DNA of 64,000 bases. Source: an uncultured Phycicoccus sp. Lineage in GTDB: Bacteria > Actinomycetota > Actinomycetes > Actinomycetales > Dermatophilaceae. Shown piece after piece: positions 1 through 9,600 of the stretch (position 1 is its first letter; each line of letters starts with the position of its first letter). Position numbers and translations under genes: made by a program. The notes under the pieces are model-generated. The model was not told the origin of the DNA. It saw nothing but the letters and a program-made list of their open reading frames with translations, and did not search any database. Location of the stretch: the NCBI RefSeq assembly GCF_947495705.1, contig NZ_CANLZR010000008.1, forward strand, positions 112,314-176,313, given 5' to 3'.

Positions 1-685
1 GGTCGGCGGCCCCTACGTCGGCGGAGCCCGCTGGCTCGGGGTGCCGGTCCGCACGCTCCTAGAGCGCGCCGGCGTCCGGGACGGCGTCGACCAGATCTTC
101 AGCCGCTCCACCGACGGGATGACCATCTCGACCCCGCTCCAGGCGCTCATGGACGACCGCGACGCCCTCGTGGCGGTCGGGATGAACGGCGAGCCGCTGC
201 CGGCCGCGCACGGATTCCCCGCCCGGCTCGTCACCCCCGGGCTGTACGGCTTCATCAGCGCGACGAAGTGGCTGACCCAGCTGACGGCGACGACGTACGC
301 GAAGGACACGGCGTACTGGACCGAACGCGACTGGGCGACCGAGGCCCCCATCTACACCGAGTCCCGCATCGACACCCCGAGGCCACTCAGCCGGCAGCCG
401 GCCGGCGAGACGTTCATCGGCGGCGTGGCCTGGGCGCAGCAGCGCGGCATCGCCGGGGTCGAGGTGCGCGTCGACGGCGGCACCTGGATGCCCGCCGAGC
501 TCGGGCCCGACGCCGGCATCGACTACTGGCGCCAGTGGTTCCTGCGCTGGGACGCCACCCCCGGGCGGCACACGCTCGAGGCGCGTGCGACGGACGAGGA
601 CGGCAACACCCAGACCGAGGACCGGCAGTCCCCCTTCCCGCGCGGGGCCACCGGCTGGCACTCGGTGATCGTCACCATCGAGTGA
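1..685 (+). CDS. Molybdopterin-dependent oxidoreductase, sulfite oxidase family (C-terminal part)
   Basis: The frame is open from base 2 to a TGA at 683-685; the start lies upstream of the window. The visible 227 residues begin inside the molybdopterin-binding domain (GGARWLGVPV, then FPARLVTPGLYG) and run into the immunoglobulin-like C-terminal Mo-cofactor dimerisation domain (from about FIGGVAWAQQRGIAGVEVRV to the end). Family members are Mo enzymes of the sulfite oxidase/YedY type; some actinobacterial ones are membrane-anchored, but the N-terminus is not visible here. A strong hairpin follows the stop, so it probably ends its own transcript. It lies directly before a fasciclin-sigK-rskA group, an order I recall from other actinobacteria. 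Substrate unknown. Confidence 0.88.
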   Translation, partial: VGGPYVGGARWLGVPVRTLLERAGVRDGVDQIFSRSTDGMTISTPLQALMDDRDALVAVGMNGEPLPAAHGFPARLVTPGLYGFISATKWLTQLTATTYAKDTAYWTERDWATEAPIYTESRIDTPRPLSRQPAGETFIGGVAWAQQRGIAGVEVRVDGGTWMPAELGPDAGIDYWRQWFLRWDATPGRHTLEARATDEDGNTQTEDRQSPFPRGATGWHSVIVTIE

Positions 686-703
686 CCCCCGCTCCTCGCT
701 CTC

Positions 704-735
704 GACGGCCGGCACCCCTTTCGGTGCCGGCCGTC
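704..735 (+). terminator. Intrinsic terminator after the oxidoreductase
   Basis: A perfect 13-bp stem (704-716 with 723-735) closes a 6-base loop, 18 bases after the stop codon. There is no clear T-tract, which is common in high-GC actinobacteria. Confidence 0.7.
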
Positions 736-799
736 GGCCTGTTCCCGCCGCACCCGGGCAACCCATCGTGAGGGGACGCGAAAAAAGTTGCGACGCAGG

Positions 800-826
800 C
801 AATCCACCGACCGGGGGGTGCCGAAC
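800..826 (+). promoter_or_regulatory. Candidate SigK-type promoter of the fasciclin gene
   Basis: CAATCC (800-805) and CCGAAC (821-826) are separated by 15 bases. From memory, mycobacterial SigK promoters look like CCATCC and CCGAAT at 16-17 bases, so each box has one mismatch and the spacer is slightly short. It stands 47 bases before a fasciclin gene that immediately precedes sigK, which is where an autoregulated SigK promoter would be expected. Inference only. Confidence 0.5.
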
Positions 827-872
827 CACCACTGCACGAAGAAACCACCCCGATCCGCAAGGAGCTCCTCAA

Positions 873-1514
873 ATGCGTTCCACCCGTATGAAGGTCGCCG
901 CCCTGGCCCTCGCCCTCCCCCTGACCCTGGCCGCCTGTGGCACGGACACCGGCGACACCGACGCCGCCGCCGCACCCGCGACCACGTCCGCCGCCCCCTC
1001 CACCTCCCCCTCGGAGACCGAGAGCGCGAGCATGGACTCGCCGTTCGGTGCGGCCTGCTCGGCCGTCCCGGCCGACGGTGCCGGCTCGTTCGACGGCATG
1101 TCCAAGGAGCCGGTGGCCACCGCGGCCAGCAACAACCCGCTCCTGTCCACCCTCGTGACCGCGGTCACCGAGGCCGGTCTCGGCGACACGCTGAACTCGG
1201 CGGACGGCATCACCGTCTTCGCGCCGACCAACGACGCGTTCGACGCTCTCCCCAAGGAGACCATGGACGCCGCGATGGCCGACCCGAAGGGCCTGCTCAC
1301 CGACGTCCTCACCAACCACGTCGTCTCCGGGCGCCTCGCTCCCGACCAGGTCGCCGGCGAGCACGAGACCCTCGGCGGCGGGAAGATCACCGTCGCGGGC
1401 TCCGGCGAGGAGTTCACCGTGACCCCCGGTGACGCCTCCGTGATCTGCGGCAACGTGCAGACCGCGAACGCCACGGTCTACATCATCGACAAGGTCCTCG
1501 TCCCCGAGGGCTGA
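873..1514 (+). CDS. Fasciclin (FAS1) domain lipoprotein, MPT83/MPT70-like
   Basis: The protein has 213 residues. The ATG at 873 is chosen because AAGGAG lies about 8 bases upstream and the product then opens with a lipoprotein signal ending in LAAC (Cys 22). A Thr/Ala/Ser-rich linker follows, then one FAS1 domain from about residue 70 to the end, with the family motifs GITVFAPTNDAF and the TNHVVSGRL region. It should be exported and lipid-anchored. In Mycobacterium tuberculosis the fasciclin proteins MPT70 and MPT83 are the main SigK targets; here the gene sits just before sigK and rskA, so it is probably part of the same regulon. Its molecular role, probably adhesion or surface interaction, is not shown by the sequence. 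Confidence 0.92.
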   Translation: MRSTRMKVAALALALPLTLAACGTDTGDTDAAAAPATTSAAPSTSPSETESASMDSPFGAACSAVPADGAGSFDGMSKEPVATAASNNPLLSTLVTAVTEAGLGDTLNSADGITVFAPTNDAFDALPKETMDAAMADPKGLLTDVLTNHVVSGRLAPDQVAGEHETLGGGKITVAGSGEEFTVTPGDASVICGNVQTANATVYIIDKVLVPEG

Positions 1515-1525
1515 GCCGATCAGCG

Positions 1526-2140
1526 ATGATGGTTCTCATGACAGCCGCCTCCTCGGGACCGACACTTCCGGCCACCGAGGGGGCGGCTGCCCCCACGGCC
1601 GACCTGGCGGAGCTGCTCCGCCGGTCGGCCCGGGGGGACGAGAGCAGCTTCGCCGCCCTCTACGACGCCACCTCCCGTCGCGTCTACGGGCTCGTCCTGC
1701 GCATCGTCCGCGACCCGGCCATGTCCGAGGAGGTCACCCAGGAGGTGTATCTCGACGTGTGGCGGACCAGCGCGAGGTTCGACGCCGCCCGAGGCAGCGC
1801 CATGTCGTGGCTCATGACCATCGCCCACCGCGCCGCGGTCGACCGGGTCAGGTCCAGCGAGGCCTCCCGGCGCCGCGACGACAACCACGCCTCCGCCACC
1901 CACGACGTGGCCTTCGACACCACCGCCGAGGCCGCCCACACCTCCCTCGAGGCACAACGGGTGCGCAAGGCCCTCGACACCCTCACCGAAGCACAACGCA
2001 GTGCCGTGGAGCTCGCCTACCTCGGGGGCTACACACACACCGAGGTCGCCAAGCTCCTGGGGCTGCCACTCGGAACAGCGAAGACCAGGATCCGAGACGG
2101 GCTGATCCGTCTCCGAGACACGTTGGGAGTACCGGCATGA
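1526..2140 (+). CDS. sigK: ECF RNA polymerase sigma factor SigK
   Basis: The product has up to 204 residues, with ATG candidates at 1526, 1529 and 1538. Region 2 (residues about 30-80, ending MSEEVTQEVYLDVWR) would bind core polymerase and the -10 element. Region 4 (about 145-200) contains the helix-turn-helix HTEVAKLLGLPLGTAKTRIRDGLIRL that reads the -35 element. Its stop overlaps the rskA start (ATGA), so the two are translationally coupled and RskA is the expected antagonist. The gene starts 12 bases after the fasciclin gene, suggesting one transcript. Assignment to SigK rather than another ECF group rests on the RskA-type partner and the fasciclin neighbour. Confidence 0.9.
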   Translation: MMVLMTAASSGPTLPATEGAAAPTADLAELLRRSARGDESSFAALYDATSRRVYGLVLRIVRDPAMSEEVTQEVYLDVWRTSARFDAARGSAMSWLMTIAHRAAVDRVRSSEASRRRDDNHASATHDVAFDTTAEAAHTSLEAQRVRKALDTLTEAQRSAVELAYLGGYTHTEVAKLLGLPLGTAKTRIRDGLIRLRDTLGVPA

Positions 2141-2895
2141 GCCCCGATCTGCACCACCTCAGCGGTGCGTACTCGGTCGATGCCCTCGAACCGGACGAGC
2201 GCTCCGCCTTCGAGCGGCACCTCTCCGAGTGCCCCGCCTGCCAGGCCGACGTCGCCGAGCTGACGAGCGCCGCACACTCGCTCGCCGGGCTCATCGACGC
2301 CACCCCGCCGCCGTCCCTGCGCGCCTCGGTGCTCTCGGGCATCTCCCAGGTCCGCCCGCTGCCGCCGCCGGTCGACGACGAGGCCGCCGACGACCGCTCC
2401 GACGACGAGCCGGCTCCCGCGGCCCAGGGCGCCACCGTCATCCCCCTGTTCCGACGCACGACGACGTGGCTCACGGCGGCAGCGGCAGCCGCGGTGCTCG
2501 CCGTGGGCGGTGTCGCGTTGAGCTCGTGGTCCGCCGACCAGCCGACCCTCACCGCCGTCCAGCAGGTCCAGGCGGCCGAGGACGCCGCGACGGTGACCAG
2601 CAGCAAGGGCGAGTTCACGGCCACGCTCGCGTACAGCCGCACGCTCGACCGGTCGGCGCTGACCGTGATCGGGATGCCGCCCGCCCCCGAGGGGAAGACC
2701 TACCAGCTCTGGTACGTCGGCTCCGACGAGATCGCCCGGTCCGCGGGGTTCATCACGGCCACGGGCGACGGCCGGGCCGAGGCCGTCCTCCAGGGCAGTC
2801 TCGAGAACGCGGCCGCCGTGGGCGTCACGGTGGAGCCCGCGGGCGGCTCGCCGTCGCCGACGACCGACCCGATCATGGTGATGGCGGTCGCCTGA
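2137..2895 (+). CDS. rskA: Anti-sigma-K factor RskA
   Basis: The protein has 252 residues. The ATG at 2137 overlaps the sigK stop; the open frame extends further upstream, but this is the only start fitting the family. The N-terminus is a zinc-binding anti-sigma domain with H28, C32 and C35 (HLSECPAC). A single transmembrane helix at about residues 110-130 (AAAAAAVLAVGGVAL) follows, then an extracytoplasmic RskA domain with the signature APEGKTYQLWYV. RskA holds SigK at the membrane until regulated proteolysis frees it. In M. tuberculosis this releases the mpt70/mpt83 genes; the fasciclin gene upstream is the likely local target. Confidence 0.93.
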   Translation: MSPDLHHLSGAYSVDALEPDERSAFERHLSECPACQADVAELTSAAHSLAGLIDATPPPSLRASVLSGISQVRPLPPPVDDEAADDRSDDEPAPAAQGATVIPLFRRTTTWLTAAAAAAVLAVGGVALSSWSADQPTLTAVQQVQAAEDAATVTSSKGEFTATLAYSRTLDRSALTVIGMPPAPEGKTYQLWYVGSDEIARSAGFITATGDGRAEAVLQGSLENAAAVGVTVEPAGGSPSPTTDPIMVMAVA

Positions 2896-2901
2896 GGCCC
2901 G

Positions 2902-3756
2902 TCACCGCCCGCCGAGCGACCCCGCCACCTCCTCGAGGACGGCGGGGTCGCCCGCGTAGGGGCCCTGCGCGCGCGGCCAGTGGCTCACGACGTCGGTGAA
3001 GCCCAGCTCGGCGGCCCTGCCGGCCAGCTCGGCGTACAGCCCGGCCGACTCCAGCGAGAAGCGGGGGGAGGAGTCCAGCGACAGGTAGCGGTCGCCCGCG
3101 TCGCGGCCGGTGTCGGCCAGGGCCTGCTCGAAGCGGTCGACGAGCTCGGCGAGATGCGCGAACCAGTCCTCCACGCTCTCGCCTCTCCCGCCGTAGGTGA
3201 CCCAGCCGTCGCCGTGCTGGGCCGCGAGCCGGATGGAGCGGGCCCCGTTGGCGGCCACGAGCAGCGGGACCCGGTGCCGCACCGGCCCGGGCAGCGTGCG
3301 GGCGTCACGCGTGGTGTACCAGTCGCCGTCGTGGTCCACGTGGTCCTCACGGAGCAGCCGGTCGAGCAGCGGGACGAACTCGTGGAACCGCTCGACCCGC
3401 TGCCGGAGGGCGAGGTCGGCCCCGAGGAGCCGGGCGTCGAGGTCGCCTCCGGTGCCGACCCCGCACAGGAACCGGCCTCCGGTGAGGTCGTCGAGGGTGA
3501 TGACGTCGCGGGCGTAGGTGTACGGGTGGTTCTGGTTCGGTGAGGACACGAAGGTGCCCAGCCGGACGCGTTCGGTGACGCCGGCCGCCGCCGCGAGAGT
3601 GGGGACCGCACTGTGCCACGGGCTGTCGGGGAGGCCACCCCACACGAGATGGTCGTAGGTCCATGCGTGGTCGAACCCCAGCTCCTCGACGGCCCGCCAC
3701 CGGGGCGCCATCTCGCGCCAGGGCTCGTCGGTGAGCAGGACGATGCCGTGTCTCAT
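2902..3756 (-). CDS. LLM-class F420-dependent oxidoreductase
   Basis: The protein has 284 residues. The start at 3756 (MRHGIVLLTDE) overlaps the stop of the upstream SCP2-like gene (ATGA), so they are coupled. It has the luciferase-like TIM-barrel pattern: GFDHAWTYDHLVW near residue 35, VRLGTFVSSPN near 70, then the DLTGGRFLCGVGTGG motif near residue 100. These proteins bind coenzyme F420 (or FMN) and carry out two-electron reductions; the substrate cannot be read from sequence. The longer frame upstream of 3756 is the antisense part of the neighbour and was not used. Confidence 0.85.
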   Translation of the reverse strand: MRHGIVLLTDEPWREMAPRWRAVEELGFDHAWTYDHLVWGGLPDSPWHSAVPTLAAAAGVTERVRLGTFVSSPNQNHPYTYARDVITLDDLTGGRFLCGVGTGGDLDARLLGADLALRQRVERFHEFVPLLDRLLREDHVDHDGDWYTTRDARTLPGPVRHRVPLLVAANGARSIRLAAQHGDGWVTYGGRGESVEDWFAHLAELVDRFEQALADTGRDAGDRYLSLDSSPRFSLESAGLYAELAGRAAELGFTDVVSHWPRAQGPYAGDPAVLEEVAGSLGGR

Positions 3757-4139
3757 CGCGCGGCCCGTCCGGCGCCGTCGCCGAGCGGCAGCAGCGACGA
3801 CAGGTCCGCCCGGGTGCCGCTGACCCGCAGGACGCCGTCCGCGAGCGCCTGGGCCCAGGCCAGCGACCCGGTGGCGAGATGCAGCCAGGTGACGGCGTCG
3901 GTCTCGACGACGTTCGGCGGGGTGCCGCGGGTGTGCCGGGGGCCCTCGACGCACTGGACGACCCCGAAGGGCGGGACCCGGACCTCGACGCTGTTGCCGG
4001 GAGCGCGCGCGGCGAGCTCCTCGAGGGTGTGCCGGACGGCCGTCGCGCGGGTCGACCGGTCGACGCCGTCGGGGTCGGCGTGCCAGGCGCGCAGGGCGGC
4101 GAGCCCGAGCGCGGGGTCGGTGCGGCGACGGGGTGGCAT
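3753..4139 (-). CDS. Sterol-carrier (SCP2-like) family protein
   Basis: The 128-residue product starts at the ATG at 4139 (MPPRRRTDPALG). It matches the small actinobacterial sterol-carrier-like family: an alpha/beta fold with the stretch SVEVRVPPFGVVQCVEGPRHTRG and a C-terminal TWLHLATGSLAWAQALADG segment seen in SCP2-type lipid-binding proteins. The stop overlaps the start of the downstream LLM oxidoreductase. Divergently, 39 bases away, starts the spermidine-synthase-like gene. Ligand unknown; a role in mycothiol-linked or lipid chemistry is only a guess. Confidence 0.75.
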   Translation of the reverse strand: MPPRRRTDPALGLAALRAWHADPDGVDRSTRATAVRHTLEELAARAPGNSVEVRVPPFGVVQCVEGPRHTRGTPPNVVETDAVTWLHLATGSLAWAQALADGVLRVSGTRADLSSLLPLGDGAGRAAR

Positions 4140-4178
4140 GGTGCCGACGCTACCGGCGAGCGCCGTACCCTCGACGTC

Positions 4179-4982
4179 GTGGGCGACCCCCGATTCGACC
4201 GCGAGGGCAGCCTCGTCACGGTCCTGCTCGACGACCTGCCGCAGTCGGCCGTCGACCTCGACGACCCCGCGCTGCTGGCCTTCGAGTACGTCCAGCACCT
4301 CGCCCTGGTCCTGGACGCCCTGGCCCCCGTCGGCCGGCTGCGCACCACCCACGTCGGCGGGGGCGGGCTCACCCTGCCGCGCTGGGTCGAGCACACCCGC
4401 CCCGGGTCCCCGCAGATCGTCCTCGAGCCGGCGGCCGACCTCACCGAGGTCGTGCGCCGCGAGCTCCCGCTGCCGCGCAGCCACCGCATCCGGGTCCGCC
4501 CGGTGGCCGGGGAGGACGGCATGGCCGCCCTCGCCGACCGCAGCGCGGACGCCGTCGTCCTCGACGCGTTCGTGGGTGGCCGGGTGCCGGCGGGTCTCAC
4601 GACGGTCGAGTGGTTGGCCGATGTGCGGCGGGTGCTCGACGACGGAGGGCTGTTCCTCGCGAACGTCACGGACGAGCCCGGGATGCGCTACGCGGCCCGG
4701 GTCGCCGCGGGCGCGCAGGAGGTGTTCGGCCATGCCGCGTTCGTGGGGCTCCACGAGGTGCTCAAGGGGCGCCGCTTCGGCAACCTCGTGCTGGTCGCGT
4801 CGGCGGGCCCCCTCGACCTCTACACCCTGCGGCGGGCCGCGGCCTCGGCCGTGCTGCCGACCGGGGTGCTGCCGTGGTCCGACGTCGCCCGCAAGGTGCC
4901 GGCCGCACGGCCGCTCCGCGCCGCCGACGGTGGCCTCGACTCCCCCGTCCCCCCGGACCAGCGCGCCTGGCGCCGTCGGTGA
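4179..4982 (+). CDS. Spermidine synthase-like protein
   Basis: The protein has 267 residues. GTG 4179 is preferred because TACCCT lies 7 bases upstream, fitting a leaderless promoter, and because an earlier start would run through the divergent SCP2-like gene. The fold is the Rossmann methyltransferase type of polyamine synthases: the GGGGLTLPRWVEHTRPGS loop near residue 65 corresponds to the nucleotide-binding loop, and ADAVVLDAFVGGRVPAGLTT near residue 130 to the catalytic Asp motif. Many actinobacterial members are annotated as spermidine synthase, but the true acceptor is often untested. It stands alone on this strand. Confidence 0.8.
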   Translation: MGDPRFDREGSLVTVLLDDLPQSAVDLDDPALLAFEYVQHLALVLDALAPVGRLRTTHVGGGGLTLPRWVEHTRPGSPQIVLEPAADLTEVVRRELPLPRSHRIRVRPVAGEDGMAALADRSADAVVLDAFVGGRVPAGLTTVEWLADVRRVLDDGGLFLANVTDEPGMRYAARVAAGAQEVFGHAAFVGLHEVLKGRRFGNLVLVASAGPLDLYTLRRAAASAVLPTGVLPWSDVARKVPAARPLRAADGGLDSPVPPDQRAWRRR

Positions 4983-5009
4983 GCGCGGGCCCGTTCAGCC
5001 CTCGGCGAC

Positions 5010-5468
5010 TCAGGTCCTCGCCCCGCCGGAGACGGGGTACCGGCGTCCCGTCACCGACTCCGTGACGATCCGCACGAAGTGGGGCTTGGCGCCCTGGTGC
5101 CACGGGTCGAGAGGTGCCTGCATGACGTCGATGAGGTCGTCGGTGTCGGTCACCTTCCTGGCCGGACCGCTGACCATGACGCTCCACGCGCGGCCGGCGG
5201 TGAGGTCGTAGCCGTCGACCTCGAAGACGACCCGGGAGCCCACCGCCGCCGCGACCTTGGTCCCCGCGGCGGAGCGGAACACGATGGACCCGTGGTCGAC
5301 GATGTGGTTCACGGGGAAGATCTCCGGGCGTTCGTCGACGATCACGCCGAGGCGACCGAACGGAGCCTCGCGCAGGATCGCCCAGCACTGCGCGGGATCG
5401 AGGACCTCCACGTCGTCCGGCCCGGGCGGGCCGGCGCCGGCGGTCGGGGGCGTCGTCTCGGTGTTCAT
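5010..5468 (-). CDS. Pyridoxamine 5'-phosphate oxidase family protein (split-barrel flavin or F420 binding)
   Basis: The product has 152 residues. After a Pro/Gly-rich N-terminus comes a split beta-barrel with CWAILREAPFGRLGVIVDERPEIFPVNHIV (residues about 28-57), then FRSAAGTKVAAA and VVFEVDGYD, a pattern shared by small PPOX/Rv-type proteins that bind flavin, F420 or haem. It is far shorter than true PdxH and lacks the substrate-binding C-terminus, so vitamin B6 synthesis is unlikely. Convergent with the spermidine-synthase-like gene and not evidently in an operon. Confidence 0.82.
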   Translation of the reverse strand: MNTETTPPTAGAGPPGPDDVEVLDPAQCWAILREAPFGRLGVIVDERPEIFPVNHIVDHGSIVFRSAAGTKVAAAVGSRVVFEVDGYDLTAGRAWSVMVSGPARKVTDTDDLIDVMQAPLDPWHQGAKPHFVRIVTESVTGRRYPVSGGART

Positions 5469-5562
5469 GGGTCCACGCTCACCTGCCGCGGACCGGCCGG
5501 GTAGGGGCGAAGGTCCCTAGGGGTGGTGCGGGCGTGGAGGACGCGGGCCTCCCCGCCGGCGC

Positions 5563-6672
5563 TCAGCCTGCGGCCCGGACCAGCCGCCCGGCCCTGCCGA
5601 GGTACGCGCCGTACCGGTCGGCCTCGGCCTCGAGGGCCCGCACCTCGGCCGCCGTGAGCGGGCGGTACGGCGTGACCTCGAAGGCGACCGACGTCGCCCG
5701 GACGGTGCGGCGCACGGTCCCCGCGATCTGGGCGTCCACGACGGCCACGCCGATCGCGGCCTCCCGCCCCACGGGGTGCAGCCCGTCGGCGTCGACGACA
5801 CGGCGGGAGTCCTGGTGGCCGCGGTACCACTCGTCGAGGATGTGCAGGAGGTGGACCTCGGGCGACCGGGGCGCCGCCGGGGGCGACTCGCCGGGCGCGT
5901 GCCAGAACACCCGGCCGTCGTGCTCGAAGGACTCGAGTCCGTCGCGGACCGCGGCCAACCCGGTCCGCGCGTCGGTGACGGTCAGGGAGGCCCAGTAGGC
6001 GAGGTCGCGCTCGGTGGCCGGTCCGTGCCCCAGGACGTAGCGGCGGGCCACCTCGGCCAGCGCCGCCGGGCGGTCGGCGTGCGGAGACGGGGGGATCCGC
6101 CCCGCCAGCAGCGAGTACGTCTGGGTCCCGGTCCCCCCGTCCGGGCGTGGCACCCCGCTGCCGACGAGGAGGCCCATCTCGGCGTGGGCCAGCAGCACCG
6201 CGAGCTGCTGCCCGGTGAGCGCGAAACCGCGCCGCTCGAGCGCGGACGAGAGCTCCTCCCGGGTGAGGTCGGGCGTCTCGGCGAGAACGGCGACGACCGC
6301 GTCGGTGCAGGCCGCCACCGTCGCACCGTCGAGACCGAGGTCGCGGTCCAGCTGCCGACCGAGCTGCCGCCGCAGGCGCGGGCCGGTCAGCTCCTGCAGC
6401 CAGGCCAGGTCGGCGCGGTGCACGAGGTGCCACGTCGGGCGGAGGACGTGGGTGCGCACGACCTCACCGGATCCCACGAGGCCGGCGAGGCCCACCGGGC
6501 TCAGGCCGGTGCAGCGCGAGGCGAGGGCCCATCCGGTCTGGTCGAGGTTCTCGGCCTGCACCGCCAGCAACGAGCGCACGGCCGTGGCGGCGTCGGGGGC
6601 CGAGGCCTCGTCCAGCAGCTGGCTACGGAACCGCCACCGGGCGATGGCCCGGTCGTCGATCCGTGACCCCAC
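5563..6672 (-). CDS. Winged helix DNA-binding domain protein (HTH_42 / AlkZ-like family)
   Basis: The 369-residue product begins at GTG 6672, with TAGGCT six bases upstream inside the 3' end of purL, suggesting a leaderless transcript of its own. It shows the family's features: an N-terminal ARWRFRSQLL, the LLAVQAENLDQTGWAL helix near residue 33, a VRTHVLRPTWHLVHRADL core near residue 71, and later HADRPAALAEVARRYVLGHGPATERDLAYW. The domain has three tandem winged helices. Characterised members include the DNA glycosylase AlkZ (YcaQ family); whether this one is an enzyme cannot be said. The stop lies 94 bases from the PPOX gene start on the same strand. Confidence 0.8.
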   Translation of the reverse strand: MGSRIDDRAIARWRFRSQLLDEASAPDAATAVRSLLAVQAENLDQTGWALASRCTGLSPVGLAGLVGSGEVVRTHVLRPTWHLVHRADLAWLQELTGPRLRRQLGRQLDRDLGLDGATVAACTDAVVAVLAETPDLTREELSSALERRGFALTGQQLAVLLAHAEMGLLVGSGVPRPDGGTGTQTYSLLAGRIPPSPHADRPAALAEVARRYVLGHGPATERDLAYWASLTVTDARTGLAAVRDGLESFEHDGRVFWHAPGESPPAAPRSPEVHLLHILDEWYRGHQDSRRVVDADGLHPVGREAAIGVAVVDAQIAGTVRRTVRATSVAFEVTPYRPLTAAEVRALEAEADRYGAYLGRAGRLVRAAG

Positions 6673-6676
6673 CTCG

Positions 6677-9600
6677 TCAGCCTACGGCGACCCGGGCGTT
6701 GCGGAACATCCGCAGCCAGGGGCTCTCGTCCTCGACCCGTCCGGAGGTCCATGACATCTGGACATTGCGGGACACCCGCTCGGGGTGCGGCATCATCGCG
6801 GTGAACCGGCCGTCGACGGTCGTGACCGCCGTGAGCCCCCCGGGCGAGCCGTTCGGGTTGAACGGGTGCGTCGTCGCCGGCTCGCCGTGGTGGTCGACGA
6901 AGCGGGCCACCCGCTGCACGGATGTCGCGTCGCCCCGGGCCGAGAAGTCGGCGAAGCCCTCGCCGTGCGCGACCGCGATCGGCAACCGGCTGCCGGCCAT
7001 GCCGGTGGTGAACAGCGAGGGCGACTCGAGCACCTCGACGAGGGTGAGCCGGGCCTCGTACTGCTCGGACCGGTTGCGGGTGAACCGGGGCCAGGCGTGC
7101 GCTCCCGGCACGAGGTCCGCGAGCGCGGCGAACATCTGGCAGCCGTTGCAGATGCCGAGCCCGAAGGTGTCGCCCCGATGGAAGAACTCGCGGAAGGCGT
7201 CGGTGAGGCGCGGGTTGAACAGCACCGAGCGGGCCCACCCCTCCCCGGCGCCCAGGGTGTCGCCGTACGAGAAGCCCCCTGCCGCGACGAGGCCGGTGAA
7301 GTCCGCGAGGTGGGCCCGGCCGGTCTGGAGGTCGGTCATGTGGACGTCGTAGGCGTCGAAGCCGGCCCGGTCGAGCATGTACGCCGTCTCGACGTGGCTG
7401 TTGACCCCCTGCTCGCGCAGCACCGCGACCTTGGGGCGGACCCCCGTGGACAGGTACGGGAGGGCGACGTCGTCGGTGGGGTCGAAGCTCGGCGCGACGA
7501 CGAGGCCGGGGTCGTCGTCGGCACCGACCGCGGCGTGCTCCTCGTCGGCGGACCCGGGGTTGTCGCGCAGGACGCTGATCCGCCACGACACCTCGTCCCA
7601 GACCTGGGCGAGGTCGCGTACGGACTCGTCGAGCACCGCCGCGCCGTCGACCGACACCCGGACCCGGCGGTCCGCCGCGGTCCGCCCGACCGTGGACACG
7701 AGGTGGTCGAGCCCGTGCTCGCGGAGCACCTCCTCGACGGTGGCGGCGTCGCCCGCAGGGACGCCGAGGACGACGCCGAGCTCCTCGGCGAAGAGCGCCG
7801 GTACCGACGGCACCTCGACCTCGAGGCCCGTCCCCCCGGCGAACGCCATCTCGCAGGCCGCCGCCCACAGCCCGCCGTCGGACCGGTCGTGGTACGCGAG
7901 GTCGAGGCCCCGGCCGCGCAGGTCGGCCAGGGCGGCCGCCAGCGCGACGAGCCGCTTCGGGTCGTCGAGGTCGGGCACGTCGCGGCCGAAGGCTCCGGAC
8001 ACCTGGGCGAGGATCGAGCCGCCCAGCCGGTCCCGGCCCGCCCCGAGGTCGACGAGCACGAGCACGGAGTCGCCGCGCAGCTGCGGGGTCCAGGTGCCCC
8101 GGACGTCGGGGAGCGAGGCGAAGGCCGTGACGACGAGCGACACCGGCGAGGTGACCTGCCGGGACCGGCCCAGGGCGTCGGTCCACCGGGTGCGCATCGA
8201 GAGGGAGTCCTTGCCGACCGGGACCGAGATGCCGAGCGCCGGGCACAGCTCCATCCCGACCGTGTGGACGGTGTCGTAGAGGGCGGCGTCCTCGCCCTCC
8301 TCACCGCACGCGGCCATCCAGTTGCACGAGAGCTTGACGCCGGCCAGTGCCGCAACGGGTGCGGCCAGGAGGTTGGTGAGCGCCTCCCCCACCGCCATCC
8401 GCCCCGAGGCGGGAGCGTCGACGGACGCGAGCGGCATCCGCTCGCCACTGGCCATCGCCTCGCCCGCGAAGCCGACGTGGTCGGCGAGGGTGACGGCGAC
8501 GTCGGCGACCGGCACCTGCCACGGCCCCACCATCTGGTCGCGGTGGGTGAGCCCGCCGACGGTGCGGTCGGCGATCGTGACGAGGAACCGCTTGCTCGCG
8601 ACGGTCGGGTGGCGCAGGACGGCGTAGGCGCCGGCCCGCAGGTCGAGCCCGTCGAGGTCCAGGTCGTCCCCCTGGCGCGCGACGCGGACGACGTCACGGG
8701 TCATCCGCGGGGGCTTGCCGAGCAGGGTCTCCATCGGCATGTCGATGGGCCGGTCCTCGCCCTCGACGTCCTCGAGCCCCTCGGCCAGCACGAGCTGGCC
8801 GTCGTCGCGCGCGACCCCGACGACGGCGTACGGGCAGCGTTCCCGCTCGCACAGGGCGGCGAACCGGGCCAGCGACTCCGGGGCGATGGCGACGACGTAC
8901 CGCTCCTGGGACTCGTTGCACCACACCTCCTTCGGCGCGAGGCCGCTCTCCTCGGTCGGGACCGCGGACAGGTCGAACCGGGCGCCGAGCCCGGCGCCGT
9001 CGACGAGCTCGGGGAAGGCGTTGGACAGGCCTCCGGCGCCGACGTCGTGGATGGCGAGGATCGGGTTGTGGTCGGCCCCCAGGCTCCAGCATTGGTTGAC
9101 GACCTCCTGCGCACGCCGCTCGATCTCGGGGTTGCCGCGCTGGACGGAGTCGAAGTCGAGGTCGGCCGCGTTGGCGCCGGCCGCCATCGACGATGCCGCG
9201 CCGCCGCCCATCCCGATCCGCATGCCGGGGCCGCCGAGCTGCACGAGCAGCGTGCCGGCCGGGAAGGTGACCTTCTCGGTGAGCTCGGCGCTGATGGTGC
9301 CGAGCCCCCCGGCGCTCATGATCGGCTTGTGGAAGCCGCGCCGGACCCCGTCGACGGTCTGCTCGTACACCCGGAAGAAGCCGCCGAGGCCGGGGCGCCC
9401 GAACTCGTTGTTGAACGCGGCCGCGCCGATCGGGCCCTCGACCATGATGTCGAGCGGGCTCGCGAGGTGCGCGGGGGCGCCGTACTCCTCGCGCTCCCAC
9501 GGCTCGTCGGTGCCGGGCAGGTGCAGGTTGCTGACCGCGAACCCGGTGAGCCCGGCCTTGGGCTGGCTGCCCCGGCCCGTGGCGCCCTCGTCCCGGATCT

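Noticed and set aside
59..832. Long Arg/Ala/Pro-rich frames antisense to or out of frame with real genes throughout the window
   Set aside because: High GC removes stop codons from all frames; these lack family motifs, ribosome-binding sites and plausible composition.
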